Shown here: positions 8,328 through 16,548 of the stretch, piece after piece
Layout: every line of letters starts with the position of its first letter
How positions within the stretch are numbered: position 1 is the first letter of the stretch
Source of the DNA: JBFHFS01 sp041583495
GTDB taxonomy: Bacteria > Bacteroidota > Bacteroidia > Bacteroidales > Marinilabiliaceae
DNA: 64,000 nucleotides
Direction of reading: 5' to 3'
Assembly (NCBI GenBank): GCA_041583495.1
Contig: JBFHFS010000027.1
Span: 1 to 64,000 of the forward strand
Notes under the pieces: generated by a model
What the model was told of the DNA's origin: nothing
Databases searched by the model: none
The model's input: only the letters and a program-made list of their open reading frames with translations
Program-made: the position numbers and the translations under genes

Positions 8328-8335
8328 TACATTTG
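8328..8335 (+). promoter_or_regulatory. Putative -7 element for the 182-residue plus-strand gene
   Basis: TACATTTG matches TAnnTTTG on the plus strand, 49 bases before the ATG at 8385. No clear -33 TTTG is visible at the expected spacing. Confidence 0.35.
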
Positions 8336-8384
8336 ATCATTGTTGTTCTAATCTGTTTTTAATCAACTAATATTCAATTCCCTC

Positions 8385-8933
8385 ATGAATAATGATGAAA
8401 TAAAAAACATTGATTGCATTGACTATTACTCGTGTATTGGAGAATACATCACTGAGTTTAAAAACACTCTTCAAAAGATGTTTTTTAACTTATCAATTGC
8501 CTATCCATTAGGGGACATAAAGGAAATTTGCTCATCCGAAGGGTACATCCCTAAAGAAGGCTTAACCCCTGAACTACTTATATTGTATTTTGACTGTTTA
8601 TCACAAAGGATACTCAAGTCCATAGAAGAGTCACAAGAACTATTAGTCTCAATTACGGATGTTAGGGATCGCTTTTCTGAACATATAAATATCAGAGAGC
8701 GAATTCTACATTCAACTCGCATATCTGATCCGGAATTAGAATCTGAAAAAAAGATGGTTGATCCCACTTCCGGCATAAGATCAACCGGAGAGGACAGAGA
8801 ACTTTCTGTCGATGACAAAATGAATAGGATAAAGGCCCAAATCATTGAGCTGAGAACTCTGTCGAAAGACTTTAAATCGGTAATGGATGCTTTATTCGTT
8901 TCCCATCACGAAAGTATTTTTCTAAAAAAATAA
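8385..8933 (+). CDS. Hypothetical protein, lone plus-strand gene inside the minus-strand phage modules
   Basis: This 182-residue soluble protein is not recognised. It has an aspartate/glutamate-rich N-terminus, a long helical middle (ILKSIEESQELLVSITDVRD) and a C-terminal helix (MNRIKAQIIELRTLSKDFKSVMDAL), so it is probably largely coiled coil. It runs opposite to all genes around it, has its own -7 box, and sits between the packaging and replication modules. That is the usual position and orientation of a gene expressed from the prophage state. No function can be assigned. Confidence 0.6.
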   Translation: MNNDEIKNIDCIDYYSCIGEYITEFKNTLQKMFFNLSIAYPLGDIKEICSSEGYIPKEGLTPELLILYFDCLSQRILKSIEESQELLVSITDVRDRFSEHINIRERILHSTRISDPELESEKKMVDPTSGIRSTGEDRELSVDDKMNRIKAQIIELRTLSKDFKSVMDALFVSHHESIFLKK

Positions 8934-9243
8934 ACCCGGTTCAAACTATGTCTTCTTTAAGCATGCGTGCTTTTGCACTTTCTCCATCAGTTAACGTTAA
9001 GACATAATAAAAGCTAAGCAGCTTACTAAACAAACAGCAAGCCGCTTAGGGAGGTCCGGGACTGCTCCCCGACCAATACAAAGCTACGACATTTTAAGAA
9101 TTATTGCATTTAGGGATGAACAGAGCAAAGGTATACCTTTTAATTGAGCTTAAGGAACGTGTTAAAGCCCGGATAAGAACCGCCAGGTTCACACAAAAAG
9201 CCTGGAATTAGATCTTCTTCAAATATGTATTTGCTCATTATCG
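8934..9243. other. Intergenic stretch with structured RNA-like segment and two tiny frames
   Basis: No gene longer than 32 codons is present. The stretch holds two adjacent hairpins (9014-9074, listed separately). It also holds two overlapping tiny frames: a plus frame 9116-9211 beginning MNRAKVYLLIEL, and a minus frame 9140-9238 beginning MSKYIFEEDL, five bases after the methyltransferase stop. At most one is real. The minus frame fits the operon direction better. Confidence 0.5.
9014..9074. ncRNA. Two adjacent hairpins, possible structured RNA or packaging/replication site
   Basis: The first hairpin pairs 9014-9024 with 9039-9049, eleven positions with one A-C mismatch, around a 14-base loop. 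The second pairs 9053-9061 with 9066-9074, nine positions with one C-C mismatch, around the tetraloop CTGC. The second stem is very GC-rich compared with its surroundings. No T-run follows on either strand, so neither looks like a simple terminator. The function is unknown. Confidence 0.4.
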
Positions 9244-9867
9244 TTATGGGTTAGCATTAAAAAAGGCTCTTGCAAAACCGGTTGGTGTAACACTCCGGGC
9301 CGCTTTGGTTCGTTCTGATTTACCTCCGTATTTCGACCACATTTCGGATCCAAACAGGTTTAAAGCATATTCCTTTTGCAGGTTAGTATTAAAATCTCCA
9401 TAAAGGGCAGTCCGTTTTGTGTATGGATGTCCAAAATCAGTTGGATTAAAATACATTCGGGGCTTCCCTATTTCCGGAATAAGCCGGTGCATCCTTCCAA
9501 CCGGATTTTCTATTACCCACCAAACTGGATTAAACAGCTCTACAATAAATAAAACAGAAAAGACAAAAAACATTGACATCTCAATCGTACTGTCAAACTC
9601 TACATTTTTACCGTTGTAGTCTGCTGGTTGGAGTTCTTTTTCTTTCCACCATCTTGCACCACTTCCGGCAAAGTCCGTGCAAGGAACAGCCGCCATAATG
9701 CCATGAACTTGGTTCCCATCTATTTGATCAGCGATGGCACTTGGTATCGTATCTGAAAATATGTCAACACCTAGTTTGATGTCATGCTGAATAACATTGT
9801 ACCCAGCATCCTTATATGGCCGGGACCAGTTGCCGGTATAATCGAAAAGTGATAGAATTGTTTTCAT
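9244..9867 (-). CDS. C5-cytosine methyltransferase-like protein
   Basis: The protein is about 207 residues from the ATG at 9867 (MKTILSLFDYTGNWSRPY). The start of the sequence corresponds to motif I. VPCTDFAGSGA carries the Pro-Cys of motif IV, where Cys is the catalytic nucleophile. WVIENPVGRM matches the Glu-Asn-Pro variant of motif VI. It is shorter than canonical C5 methyltransferases and I see no separate target-recognition domain. It starts two bases after the PP-loop gene stops, so the two are translated together and may act in one DNA modification pathway, or simply protect phage DNA from restriction. Confidence 0.75.
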   Translation of the reverse strand: MKTILSLFDYTGNWSRPYKDAGYNVIQHDIKLGVDIFSDTIPSAIADQIDGNQVHGIMAAVPCTDFAGSGARWWKEKELQPADYNGKNVEFDSTIEMSMFFVFSVLFIVELFNPVWWVIENPVGRMHRLIPEIGKPRMYFNPTDFGHPYTKRTALYGDFNTNLQKEYALNLFGSEMWSKYGGKSERTKAARSVTPTGFARAFFNANP

Positions 9868-9869
9868 AA

Positions 9870-10718
9870 TTAATCTGTACAAAAACCAGCCTGGCACCCT
9901 GATCCTGTGCCAAATAAAAATTCTGACTGGATAGGCATTTTGTCAATCTGGTGCATGTTATACTTGTCGTGAAAGCGATTTTCCTGAAGGTCTTCCTGAA
10001 TTTTCGACCATTGCATAATCGCGTTATCTGTGTCGAAGTTCTTTCTTAGCTGCTGGGGTTGCTTCCAAAAGCAGTTCAAGCAATTAGAATCTGCTGAAAA
10101 TTGGATATCCTGACTATCCCAATATTTTTTCACATGGTAATGGGTTATCATGTCATCTATAAGCGGAAATTCATTGACTCTCCAAACCATTTCATCCCAT
10201 CTATGATTCCATTTATGAGACTTGGGGTAGTATTGACATTTGTAAGCATACTTGAAACTATCTCCCGCTCTATTTTTTCTGTGAGATTCATCGTGTCGGT
10301 AACCAATACGCATCCGAACTGGAAGTTCAGTTCTCATGAAAAGAAACTCAAATATCGGCTCCATCTTTAGGATGCTGGTGCAAAACCGCTTCTGAATATT
10401 TGGAATCGCTTTCTTGTACCGGATCATTTCTTCCCACCCCATTCCACGAAGCCAAATTATCTCACGGCCAATCATCTGTTCAAGATCGAACATTGTTTTT
10501 AAGACCACAGGATCTTCGGAAGTAGCGACAAATTCAGGATAATTGCCACAGTACTTCTGAAGCTTATCATTTACCATTTGCTTCATCTTCCTGCCAATCT
10601 TTGCTCCGGCATTGTGAGCATCAATACAACAAAGAGCGAAAATTTCATAGTCTGCTGGATAATGAACGGCTAGGTAGGAAGATGTTTTCCCTCCTGATAA
10701 ACTATTAACCGTTTTCAT
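9870..10718 (-). CDS. PP-loop ATPase, PAPS-reductase-like
   Basis: This 282-residue protein has the PP-loop SLSGGKTSSYLA at residues 6-17 and the FCTSILKMEP motif typical of the PAPS reductase superfamily, in which an adenylated intermediate is formed. It also has paired cysteines, NCLNCF around residue 216 and GCQAGFC near the C-terminus, which could bind an Fe-S cluster. Relatives include sulfonucleotide reductases and the DndC protein of DNA phosphorothioation. A role in sulfur metabolism of the host or in nucleic acid thio-modification are both open. The start overlaps the DnaC-like gene by four bases. Confidence 0.75.
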   Translation of the reverse strand: MKTVNSLSGGKTSSYLAVHYPADYEIFALCCIDAHNAGAKIGRKMKQMVNDKLQKYCGNYPEFVATSEDPVVLKTMFDLEQMIGREIIWLRGMGWEEMIRYKKAIPNIQKRFCTSILKMEPIFEFLFMRTELPVRMRIGYRHDESHRKNRAGDSFKYAYKCQYYPKSHKWNHRWDEMVWRVNEFPLIDDMITHYHVKKYWDSQDIQFSADSNCLNCFWKQPQQLRKNFDTDNAIMQWSKIQEDLQENRFHDKYNMHQIDKMPIQSEFLFGTGSGCQAGFCTD

Positions 10719-11314
10719 CCCCTCAAACTCCTCCCATCAAAAACCACTCGCTTGCAGGTTGCTTTAATCCGGTCAATCGTCCGGATCCCATATTTGGATT
10801 CAATGGCCCGGCCATCCAAATTACTTGTGATAATGACCAAATTTCCACGTTTCTCTGCCTGGTCAATGATTTCAGGAAAAGCCCAACGCCGTTCGCCAAA
10901 ATCAATCCGGACATCTTCTGTTCCTACATCATCCAGGCTGACAACCCGCTTTTTGAGGATCTCATCCAACTGCTCATTCATCTGTTGGGCATCGTAAACA
11001 GAGACAACCCGGCGGTAATACTTCAAAAGGATTGCGGGAATCACAATTTTCGAAAGGACTGTTTTTCCCCGGCCATTAGCCCCAAAAAGAAAGAGTCCCC
11101 TCCCCTGGTTGTCTCTCAACCAGTCTGACACTTGTTCATACTCCGGCAACCATTTTGCCTGTGGTCCAACAAAATACCCCAAAGCAGCTTTTAGCACATC
11201 TCTGGGGTTTCCGATCCTGTTCAGAAATATCTTATTGGGAAAATCGTAGCCATGAATCATCATTTGATTGGCCATTTCCTCAAATTCTTTCAATTGTTTC
11301 AAAATGCCTCCCAT
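10715..11314 (-). CDS. DnaC-like AAA+ helicase loader
   Basis: This 199-residue ATPase would load the replicative helicase at the phage origin. It has Walker A FGANGRGKT at about 77-85, Walker B VVSLDDVG near 121-128, a sensor-like VIITSN and an arginine near RIKATCKR. The preceding gene encodes the likely origin-binding initiator and overlaps it by 16 bases, the same arrangement as lambda O-P and DnaD-DnaC pairs. Confidence 0.85.
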   Translation of the reverse strand: MGGILKQLKEFEEMANQMMIHGYDFPNKIFLNRIGNPRDVLKAALGYFVGPQAKWLPEYEQVSDWLRDNQGRGLFLFGANGRGKTVLSKIVIPAILLKYYRRVVSVYDAQQMNEQLDEILKKRVVSLDDVGTEDVRIDFGERRWAFPEIIDQAEKRGNLVIITSNLDGRAIESKYGIRTIDRIKATCKRVVFDGRSLRG

Positions 11315-12084
11315 TTTTTAGGTTGTGAATTTGGATTCCTGGGATCATAGCCATTCAGTTTATTTTCATCTTTAAACCAAACAGCCTGTGCCTTCTGTTT
11401 CCAGTTCTTTACTGAATTACCCTTTGAATCCTTCCATTCTCCAATTTCATAATACTTGAAAAACTTTTCAGCAGCTTCCTCTTTATATCCGTTCTCAGAG
11501 AAATAAGATTTCACCTCTTCCAACTTCGGAAACTGGAATTTTTTCTTTCCCCCCATACCCCCCTTATTTAGATCTTTATTTCTATTTCCATTTCCATTTC
11601 TATATAGTTCAAACAAGTGTTCAAACACTTGTTTGAGCACCTGTTCATTTTTTAGATTAATGGATTCAATATTTAAAGAGGGAATATTAGCCTTGACAAA
11701 ATCTTCAAAAGCCCTTGTCATTTCACGCTTGTAGGTCTTTTTAAAATACCTCAAGACATAGGAAGTTTTACCCGCCAAACTGCGTTTCTCCTTAAAAACT
11801 TCCCGACGTCTTAAAATCTCATTTGTTCGGGGGTTGTTCAACCGGTGTTCACTTGTTTGTTCAAACTTGTGTTTAAGCACTTGTTCGAACACTTGTTTAA
11901 ATCTTGCGAACTCCGAAAACTTAACCCCAGCTAGATTCGCCAGGGTCTCAATATCGTTTGATAAGCTCCCTTTATCGTAGTTATGCAGAAGAAGGTTTAA
12001 ATACCATCCTCTGCAATCTGCATCCATTTCCGCGGTACTGGTAAGCCAATCGGAAATATAAAACAAAACAGCTGGATCTTTCAT
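11299..12084 (-). CDS. Phage replication initiator with internal iterons
   Basis: The 261-residue protein begins MKDPAVLFYISDWLTST..MDADCRGWYLNLL, the DUF1376-like/replisome-organiser winged-helix start seen in phage initiators. The C-terminal FPKLEEVKSYFSENGY...NWKQKAQAVW block is also common in these proteins. The middle carries near-repeats (FKQVFEQVLKHKFEQ and EQVLKQVFEHLFE) that reflect iteron-like DNA repeats in the gene. It is placed between SSB and the helicase loader. It probably binds the repeats within its own gene and starts replication, as lambda O does; this is inference. Confidence 0.75.
   Translation of the reverse strand: MKDPAVLFYISDWLTSTAEMDADCRGWYLNLLLHNYDKGSLSNDIETLANLAGVKFSEFARFKQVFEQVLKHKFEQTSEHRLNNPRTNEILRRREVFKEKRSLAGKTSYVLRYFKKTYKREMTRAFEDFVKANIPSLNIESINLKNEQVLKQVFEHLFELYRNGNGNRNKDLNKGGMGGKKKFQFPKLEEVKSYFSENGYKEEAAEKFFKYYEIGEWKDSKGNSVKNWKQKAQAVWFKDENKLNGYDPRNPNSQPKKWEAF
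11610..11645. repeat. Iteron-like repeats, cluster 1 (candidate origin)
   Basis: A perfect 12-base inverted repeat, CAAACAAGTGTT (11610-11621) and AACACTTGTTTG (11624-11635), is separated by two bases. It is followed by a diverged copy, CACCTGTT, at 11638-11645. The core word is CACTTGTTT. Confidence 0.65.
11850..11898. repeat. Iteron-like repeats, cluster 2 (candidate origin)
   Basis: Three direct copies of CACTTGTT(T) lie at 11850-11858, 11878-11885 and 11890-11898, with a related CAAACTTGTG between the first two. With cluster 1 this makes at least five sites inside the initiator gene. Both clusters are the probable binding sites of the initiator. Confidence 0.65.
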
Positions 12085-12096
12085 TTTGGATTAGGT

Positions 12097-12543
12097 TTAG
12101 AACGGCAGGTCCTCATCCGTATCACCCACCGAATAATTGTCCCCTGCATTATAATTCTCTGCTGGGTCCAGAGGTTTAGACGGTTCCTGCCTGGGCGCCC
12201 TGCTACCTGGTCTTTGCTCCCTAGATCCCAAAAGAATTAGATTTGTACAGATAACCTCTGTTATGTACTTCTTAATTCCATCCTGTTCATAAGCCCGGGT
12301 CCTTAATTTCCCTTCGATATAAACCTTTGAACCTACCTCCACATAATTCTCAACCACTTTAGCAAGACCATTCCAAACAACGATGTGATGCCATTCGGTT
12401 TTATCCGGGATCTCACGCCCGTCCTTGGTCTTATATCCCCGTTCAGAAGTAGCCAAAGAAAATTGCGCCACTTTCCCATTTTCAAATTCCTTAATATTAG
12501 GCGTTCCGCCTACATTACCAATTAGAGTTACTTTATTCAGCAT
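12097..12543 (-). CDS. ssb: Single-stranded DNA-binding protein
   Basis: This 148-residue protein has an OB fold at residues 1-105, beginning MLNKVTLIGNVGG and containing TEWHHIVVWNGLA and SKVYIEGKLRTRAY. A proline- and arginine-rich linker leads to the acidic tip DTDEDLPF that recruits partner proteins. It is a complete phage-encoded SSB within the replication module. Confidence 0.95.
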   Translation of the reverse strand: MLNKVTLIGNVGGTPNIKEFENGKVAQFSLATSERGYKTKDGREIPDKTEWHHIVVWNGLAKVVENYVEVGSKVYIEGKLRTRAYEQDGIKKYITEVICTNLILLGSREQRPGSRAPRQEPSKPLDPAENYNAGDNYSVGDTDEDLPF

Positions 12544-12581
12544 GGAAATAGAAATTGATTAATAGTGTTAAACTTTATTGG

Positions 12582-13982
12582 TCAAACCTCTTTAAGCAAG
12601 AGATCAAATAATTCATTCTGGATCCTAACTTCAATCTCATCATGATCACCGGTTACCAAGTTGGCGATCTCTCTCTTTTTGTTGATGATTCCGTATATGT
12701 ATTGATCGATTGTGCCCTCTCCTATAAAGTAGGTGCATTGAACAGAGTTCTTTTGGCCAATCCTATGAGCCCTATCTTCACACTGATCAAGGTCTGCAGG
12801 GTGCCAGGGGAGTTCCACAAAAGCAACTCGGGAACTGGCCGTCAATGTGATTCCAACACCAGCGGCCTTAATTGAACAGATTATAACCCGTGCTTCAGGA
12901 TCTTTCTGGAACCGGTCAACATTCGCCTGTTTTAAGGCTCCGTTCATACCACCCCGGATCACACAAGCATCCGGGAAAGCCTCCTTTAAAACCTGGCCAA
13001 TCTCTCGAAGGTGGCAAAACAGAATGATTTTTTCACCCGCATTTTTCACTTCTTTAACCAGGTCAACTACAGTTGCAAGCTTACCCCTTGCACTTATCCC
13101 TTTAAGGATTCCAATTTGAACAAGTGCTTTCATTCTAACCAACCGGGCAGCTTCAGCACCTGTTTTTTGCTTATACTCGATTAAATACGATTTAAGGTCG
13201 TTTAAGGCATGATCGTATTCTTCCTGATTAGTTAGTTCTGTTGGAAAGATAGAGCGCAACTTGGCCGGTAAATCATTCAATACTTCGCTTTTCCTTCGTC
13301 TGATGAAACAAGTTTCTTTCATCCGCCCTCCTAATTCTGGAAGGTTGTCTTTATCCAACCATTTAGCCCGGAACATTGAAGCCCCACCAAAGTCTTTCAG
13401 CCGGTCCAATACTCCAAGAATTGAAAGCAGATCTTCCTGAGTGTTTACAACGGGGGTTCCTGTCAGGGCCAATATGTACTCTTTACCAGTTGTGATCCCT
13501 TTGGAGAACTTGCTTTGAAAAGTTGAGGGGTCTTTAAGCCTGTGAGCTTCATCAATGATCACTGATTTAAAAATGGAAATTTGAGGCTTAAACTGAATAT
13601 CCTTTAATTTAACCGGCCCTCGTGGAATATCCTCTACAAAGAACTTTTTCAAACTCTCGTAATTAGTGATAAAAACATCCACTTTTGCACCGGTCCCGAA
13701 TGGGTTCAGTTCTGGTTTTGAGAACATCCACCAACTGTGCTGATTGGCATTGTTTAAAACCATGGCCTTTTTGTCAGACCACATGTGCCACTCTCTTTGC
13801 CAATTGATTTTTAACGATGCCGGAGCGATTACCAGACAGGGGAACGCGTTTGCCCTGACCACTGTTTGAATACTCTGCACGGTCTTCCCCAATCCTGGTT
13901 CATCTCCTAGAATGAAGCGTTTATTTTCAAGGCCGTACTCAATGCCCTCCTCCTGGTAAGGGAATGGCTTAAGCTCTGACAT
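12582..13982 (-). CDS. SNF2-family DNA helicase/translocase
   Basis: The 466-residue protein is a compact SNF2 ATPase. Motif I is GDEPGLGKTVQS near residue 32-43, motif II is DEAH (VIIDEAHRL), motif III is LALTGTPV, and the C-terminal RecA-like lobe contains IIL-FCHLREI and DQCEDRAHRIGQ. It has no accessory domains. Phage SNF2 proteins of this type are thought to help replication or recombination. It starts 14 bases inside the end of the KilA-N gene. Confidence 0.9.
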   Translation of the reverse strand: MSELKPFPYQEEGIEYGLENKRFILGDEPGLGKTVQSIQTVVRANAFPCLVIAPASLKINWQREWHMWSDKKAMVLNNANQHSWWMFSKPELNPFGTGAKVDVFITNYESLKKFFVEDIPRGPVKLKDIQFKPQISIFKSVIIDEAHRLKDPSTFQSKFSKGITTGKEYILALTGTPVVNTQEDLLSILGVLDRLKDFGGASMFRAKWLDKDNLPELGGRMKETCFIRRRKSEVLNDLPAKLRSIFPTELTNQEEYDHALNDLKSYLIEYKQKTGAEAARLVRMKALVQIGILKGISARGKLATVVDLVKEVKNAGEKIILFCHLREIGQVLKEAFPDACVIRGGMNGALKQANVDRFQKDPEARVIICSIKAAGVGITLTASSRVAFVELPWHPADLDQCEDRAHRIGQKNSVQCTYFIGEGTIDQYIYGIINKKREIANLVTGDHDEIEVRIQNELFDLLLKEV

Positions 13983-14742
13983 ATTTCAATTTTTCGTGAA
14001 TAAACAATCGACCTTTCTCGGTCCACACCGTTTGCATCCTGGTTCTCTCCTTTCCTTCGGTATCTGTAAAAACATGGGTTTTGGTCTTTGCAAATCCTTT
14101 GTTCTGATACTTGTGGTACAAAAGCCAGGTCCCATTCTGTTTGTATTGGACCCCAAGTTTGTGAAGCTTTTTATTAAGTGAAACAGCGCTCATCCCCAAC
14201 TCCTTTGCAATCTGGTTTGTGTTGTAAGTTGATTGACTTTGGAGAACACTTTCGAAATACTGAATCTTGGGAGCCGCCAATTGTAGTTGTTTTTGCTGCA
14301 ATTCTGCCCGGGCTGCTATCCTCTCTTTTTCCTCTTCTGATTCAAAAAGCATCCGGGCAAGGTCTTTACGGCTAATGCTATCCAGTTTAGCATATCCGTT
14401 TGTCATTAGCTCTTTGATTTTATCATTGCACCAAATAGCGAACGCCGGTGCAAGCCAACGAGCAAATTCAATTGCAAGATCTTCATGCATCCATGTTCCT
14501 GGATTACTTCCACCTCTGACAGTAGTATATGGCTGAAATTCAGCATTACCAGATTTTCTGGTATTGGTCAAAGCTTCAATAAATGAAATAGTTGATGGTA
14601 AAGAAAGCCAGTCGTTAGGTCTTCTACCAAAAGCCTTTGCCATTTCAGTAGCATTGACCATTAAATTATCACCTTTAAAAAAGGTAATATCAAACCCGTT
14701 GTACTGGTATGTTTGCGGAGGGTTTATGTTTAGAGTCTTCAT
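13969..14742 (-). CDS. KilA-N domain phage antirepressor
   Basis: The protein is about 257 residues from the ATG at 14742 (MKTLNINPPQ). Residues 10-110 form a KilA-N domain, with NATEMAKAFGRRPNDWL and GTWMHEDLAIEFARWLAPAF. A coiled-coil linker leads to a C-terminal KilAC-like domain (YNTNQIAKELGMSAVSLNKKLHKLG...LTEKGRLFI-type ending). Such proteins bind DNA and relieve repression. The gene overlaps the 3' end of the NinG-like gene by 53 bases, an unusually long overlap, so translational coupling is likely. Confidence 0.88.
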   Translation of the reverse strand: MKTLNINPPQTYQYNGFDITFFKGDNLMVNATEMAKAFGRRPNDWLSLPSTISFIEALTNTRKSGNAEFQPYTTVRGGSNPGTWMHEDLAIEFARWLAPAFAIWCNDKIKELMTNGYAKLDSISRKDLARMLFESEEEKERIAARAELQQKQLQLAAPKIQYFESVLQSQSTYNTNQIAKELGMSAVSLNKKLHKLGVQYKQNGTWLLYHKYQNKGFAKTKTHVFTDTEGKERTRMQTVWTEKGRLFIHEKLKYVRA

Positions 14743-15358
14743 AAAGTTTGATTTTGATCCTTTCAAATTCTTTTAGCGTGAACACCCAAATTTTATTTTT
14801 ATGCAGGTATAGGTAGGTTTCACCGATCAGCAAGACATTGAATCGATCAAGGCTTTTGGAGCCCTCAGACAACATTGCCTGAAACTCCAGTTCCTTTACA
14901 TAGGCTTCTCCAAAACGGCGAACCAATCCTATTCGGTAATTCAATAAATCTCCGCCTTTAAACATGTGACTATTGCCAGACCTGCTTTGTCCGTGAATAT
15001 TTTGAGGATTAAACCTCATTCCAGGCTTTGGTCCAACTGCAAAAAAATGTCCGGCGTCACTTATCCTCCCATTATCGGAAATAGATTTACCATGAAAGCA
15101 GGCATTATCTCGTTCCCGGATGTAGGGATTAACAATCTTGTTTTGTACATGGATTATCATCTCATCGGTTGGCTTTTCGCGCCATGGAGTGGGTTTTTTG
15201 CGCTCCTTTTTACCGATTGAGATCTTCTTTTCCGTTGTTTTTTTCTTACCAATTGCTTCAAGGTAAGTGCAATGGGGACATTTCTTAGGTTGGATGGTTG
15301 AATTAGGCCGCACTGGAATTGCGCGGCCACATTCACATTTGCTAAATTTCATAGTCAA
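14690..15358 (-). CDS. NinG/Rap-like recombination nuclease
   Basis: This 222-residue protein starts with a zinc-ribbon-like CECGRAIP...CPHC and a lysine-rich linker. The core then reads RDNACFHGKSI, ISDAGHFFAVG, MRFNPQNIHGQSR and RIGLVRRFGEAYVKELE, the NinG pattern with an HNH-like metal site. In lambda, NinG (Rap) is a structure-specific endonuclease that resolves branched DNA. Here it belongs to the same operon as RecT-like and exonuclease-like genes. Confidence 0.88.
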   Translation of the reverse strand: MTMKFSKCECGRAIPVRPNSTIQPKKCPHCTYLEAIGKKKTTEKKISIGKKERKKPTPWREKPTDEMIIHVQNKIVNPYIRERDNACFHGKSISDNGRISDAGHFFAVGPKPGMRFNPQNIHGQSRSGNSHMFKGGDLLNYRIGLVRRFGEAYVKELEFQAMLSEGSKSLDRFNVLLIGETYLYLHKNKIWVFTLKEFERIKIKLYEDSKHKPSANIPVQRV

Positions 15359-15390
15359 TAGAGAAGGAGACCGAAACCTCCCTCCTATAT

Positions 15391-16125
15391 TTATTGTTCA
15401 ATAATTACAACATCAGGAGCCAGCTCTTCAATTGCTTTGATTTGCTCATCAATAATTGAATCCCTAACAGTATGAACAATGTCATTCACTTCAGGAGATA
15501 CAAAGGAACAGCTGAAAGAATCCGGAGAAATGTAAATCTCAACCTCGAACTCTTTTGCCGGCTGACCTTTAAAAATTGGAATGTTCAACTTGAAGCTTTC
15601 CGGGATATTTGAATGAATTACTTTTTGGGCAATCATAGCCTTATAATCCCCGCGGTTGTTGTCGCTTTTCTCTGCTTCTTTCTCAACCTTCACCTTTATA
15701 TCTTGGAGCTCTTTGGAAAGCTTCATTGCAATCTCCTTGGATTGAAAACAACTTCTGTTCATCTTAACGAACTCTGAGAGTTGTTTTGGTGTCCATGCTT
15801 CACCGGTGTTGATATTCCACTTTTGTAAATCAGGATGAAGTTGCAAGGCTCCGGTAATCCTGTCCTGAAAGTAGTCGCTTTCCCGGTTTATTAATGCAAT
15901 GGTCATCTTATCCCGGTCAATAATAATATGACAGGCTTTTTGAGCAATATCATTAACCCTTTTTTCAAGGTATCTTGAAACGCTTTCAATCGTTCCTTTG
16001 ATATTTACCTTTTCCGGTTCTCGGGGCGGCAATGCATCACCTTTGAGAATTGTAAGTGTGCTTTTCCCGCCGCCTTGCGGGTAAACGTTAATCTGTTCTA
16101 TGTTCTCTTCAGTCATGGGTTCCAT
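15391..16125 (-). CDS. Hypothetical phage protein, DUF2303-like
   Basis: This 244-residue protein has a layout resembling DUF2303: an N-terminal strand-rich region, then YFQDRITGALQLHPDLQKW, WTPKQLSEFVKMNR, a coiled coil at about 130-155, and a C-terminal IPIFKGQPAKEFEVEIYI block. DUF2303 proteins are conserved in phage recombination modules but lack a known activity. The start overlaps the upstream coiled-coil gene by 17 bases. The assignment is tentative. Confidence 0.55.
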   Translation of the reverse strand: MEPMTEENIEQINVYPQGGGKSTLTILKGDALPPREPEKVNIKGTIESVSRYLEKRVNDIAQKACHIIIDRDKMTIALINRESDYFQDRITGALQLHPDLQKWNINTGEAWTPKQLSEFVKMNRSCFQSKEIAMKLSKELQDIKVKVEKEAEKSDNNRGDYKAMIAQKVIHSNIPESFKLNIPIFKGQPAKEFEVEIYISPDSFSCSFVSPEVNDIVHTVRDSIIDEQIKAIEELAPDVVIIEQ

Positions 16126-16534
16126 TTTTAATTGTTAACATTGAGGTTTGTCTTTCTTCAGGCTTGAGAGGTCTTGACGAAACCAAAGCTCCTGTTTCAT
16201 CATAAAGGGCCATCATACCGGAATCCTGGTCATCTATTGCATATAGGTTTCCGGTTTTGCTCTCTGATTCAAATTTTATTTCCTGAACCAGAATTGTTTT
16301 GTCTCCGTCCAACTCTTTAATTCGGTCACTGTAATCCTTTTTTATGTCCTTCAATTCCTCCTGAAGGGCTTGGATTTTTGCAACCCGCTCAAAAAGCTTG
16401 GTTTTTCGTTCAACAAGTTCCTCTTCTGAAAGCCGTCTGGTGTAAGTTTCTCCTTCCAAAACCTTGTAACAGGAATCACGAAGGATCTCCGCCCTTTGGA
16501 TTAAAGGCGTGTCAGCTAATAATTGTCTTTCCAT
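16109..16534 (-). CDS. Hypothetical coiled-coil phage protein
   Basis: This 141-residue protein has a helical, charged middle (EELVERKTKLFERVAKIQ, then ELKDIKKDYSDRIKEL) that predicts a coiled coil, followed by a short strand-rich tail ending in SRPLKPEERQTSM. No family was recognised. It lies in the recombination operon, with a 14-base gap to the gene before it and an overlap with the one after. Confidence 0.55.
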   Translation of the reverse strand: MERQLLADTPLIQRAEILRDSCYKVLEGETYTRRLSEEELVERKTKLFERVAKIQALQEELKDIKKDYSDRIKELDGDKTILVQEIKFESESKTGNLYAIDDQDSGMMALYDETGALVSSRPLKPEERQTSMLTIKNGTHD

Positions 16535-16548
16535 AAGTAAGATTGATT

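Noticed and set aside
9116..9211. Plus-strand frame of 31 residues (MNRAKVYLLIEL...)
   Set aside because: It overlaps an equally small minus-strand frame; neither has support beyond an ATG and a stop, so neither is called.
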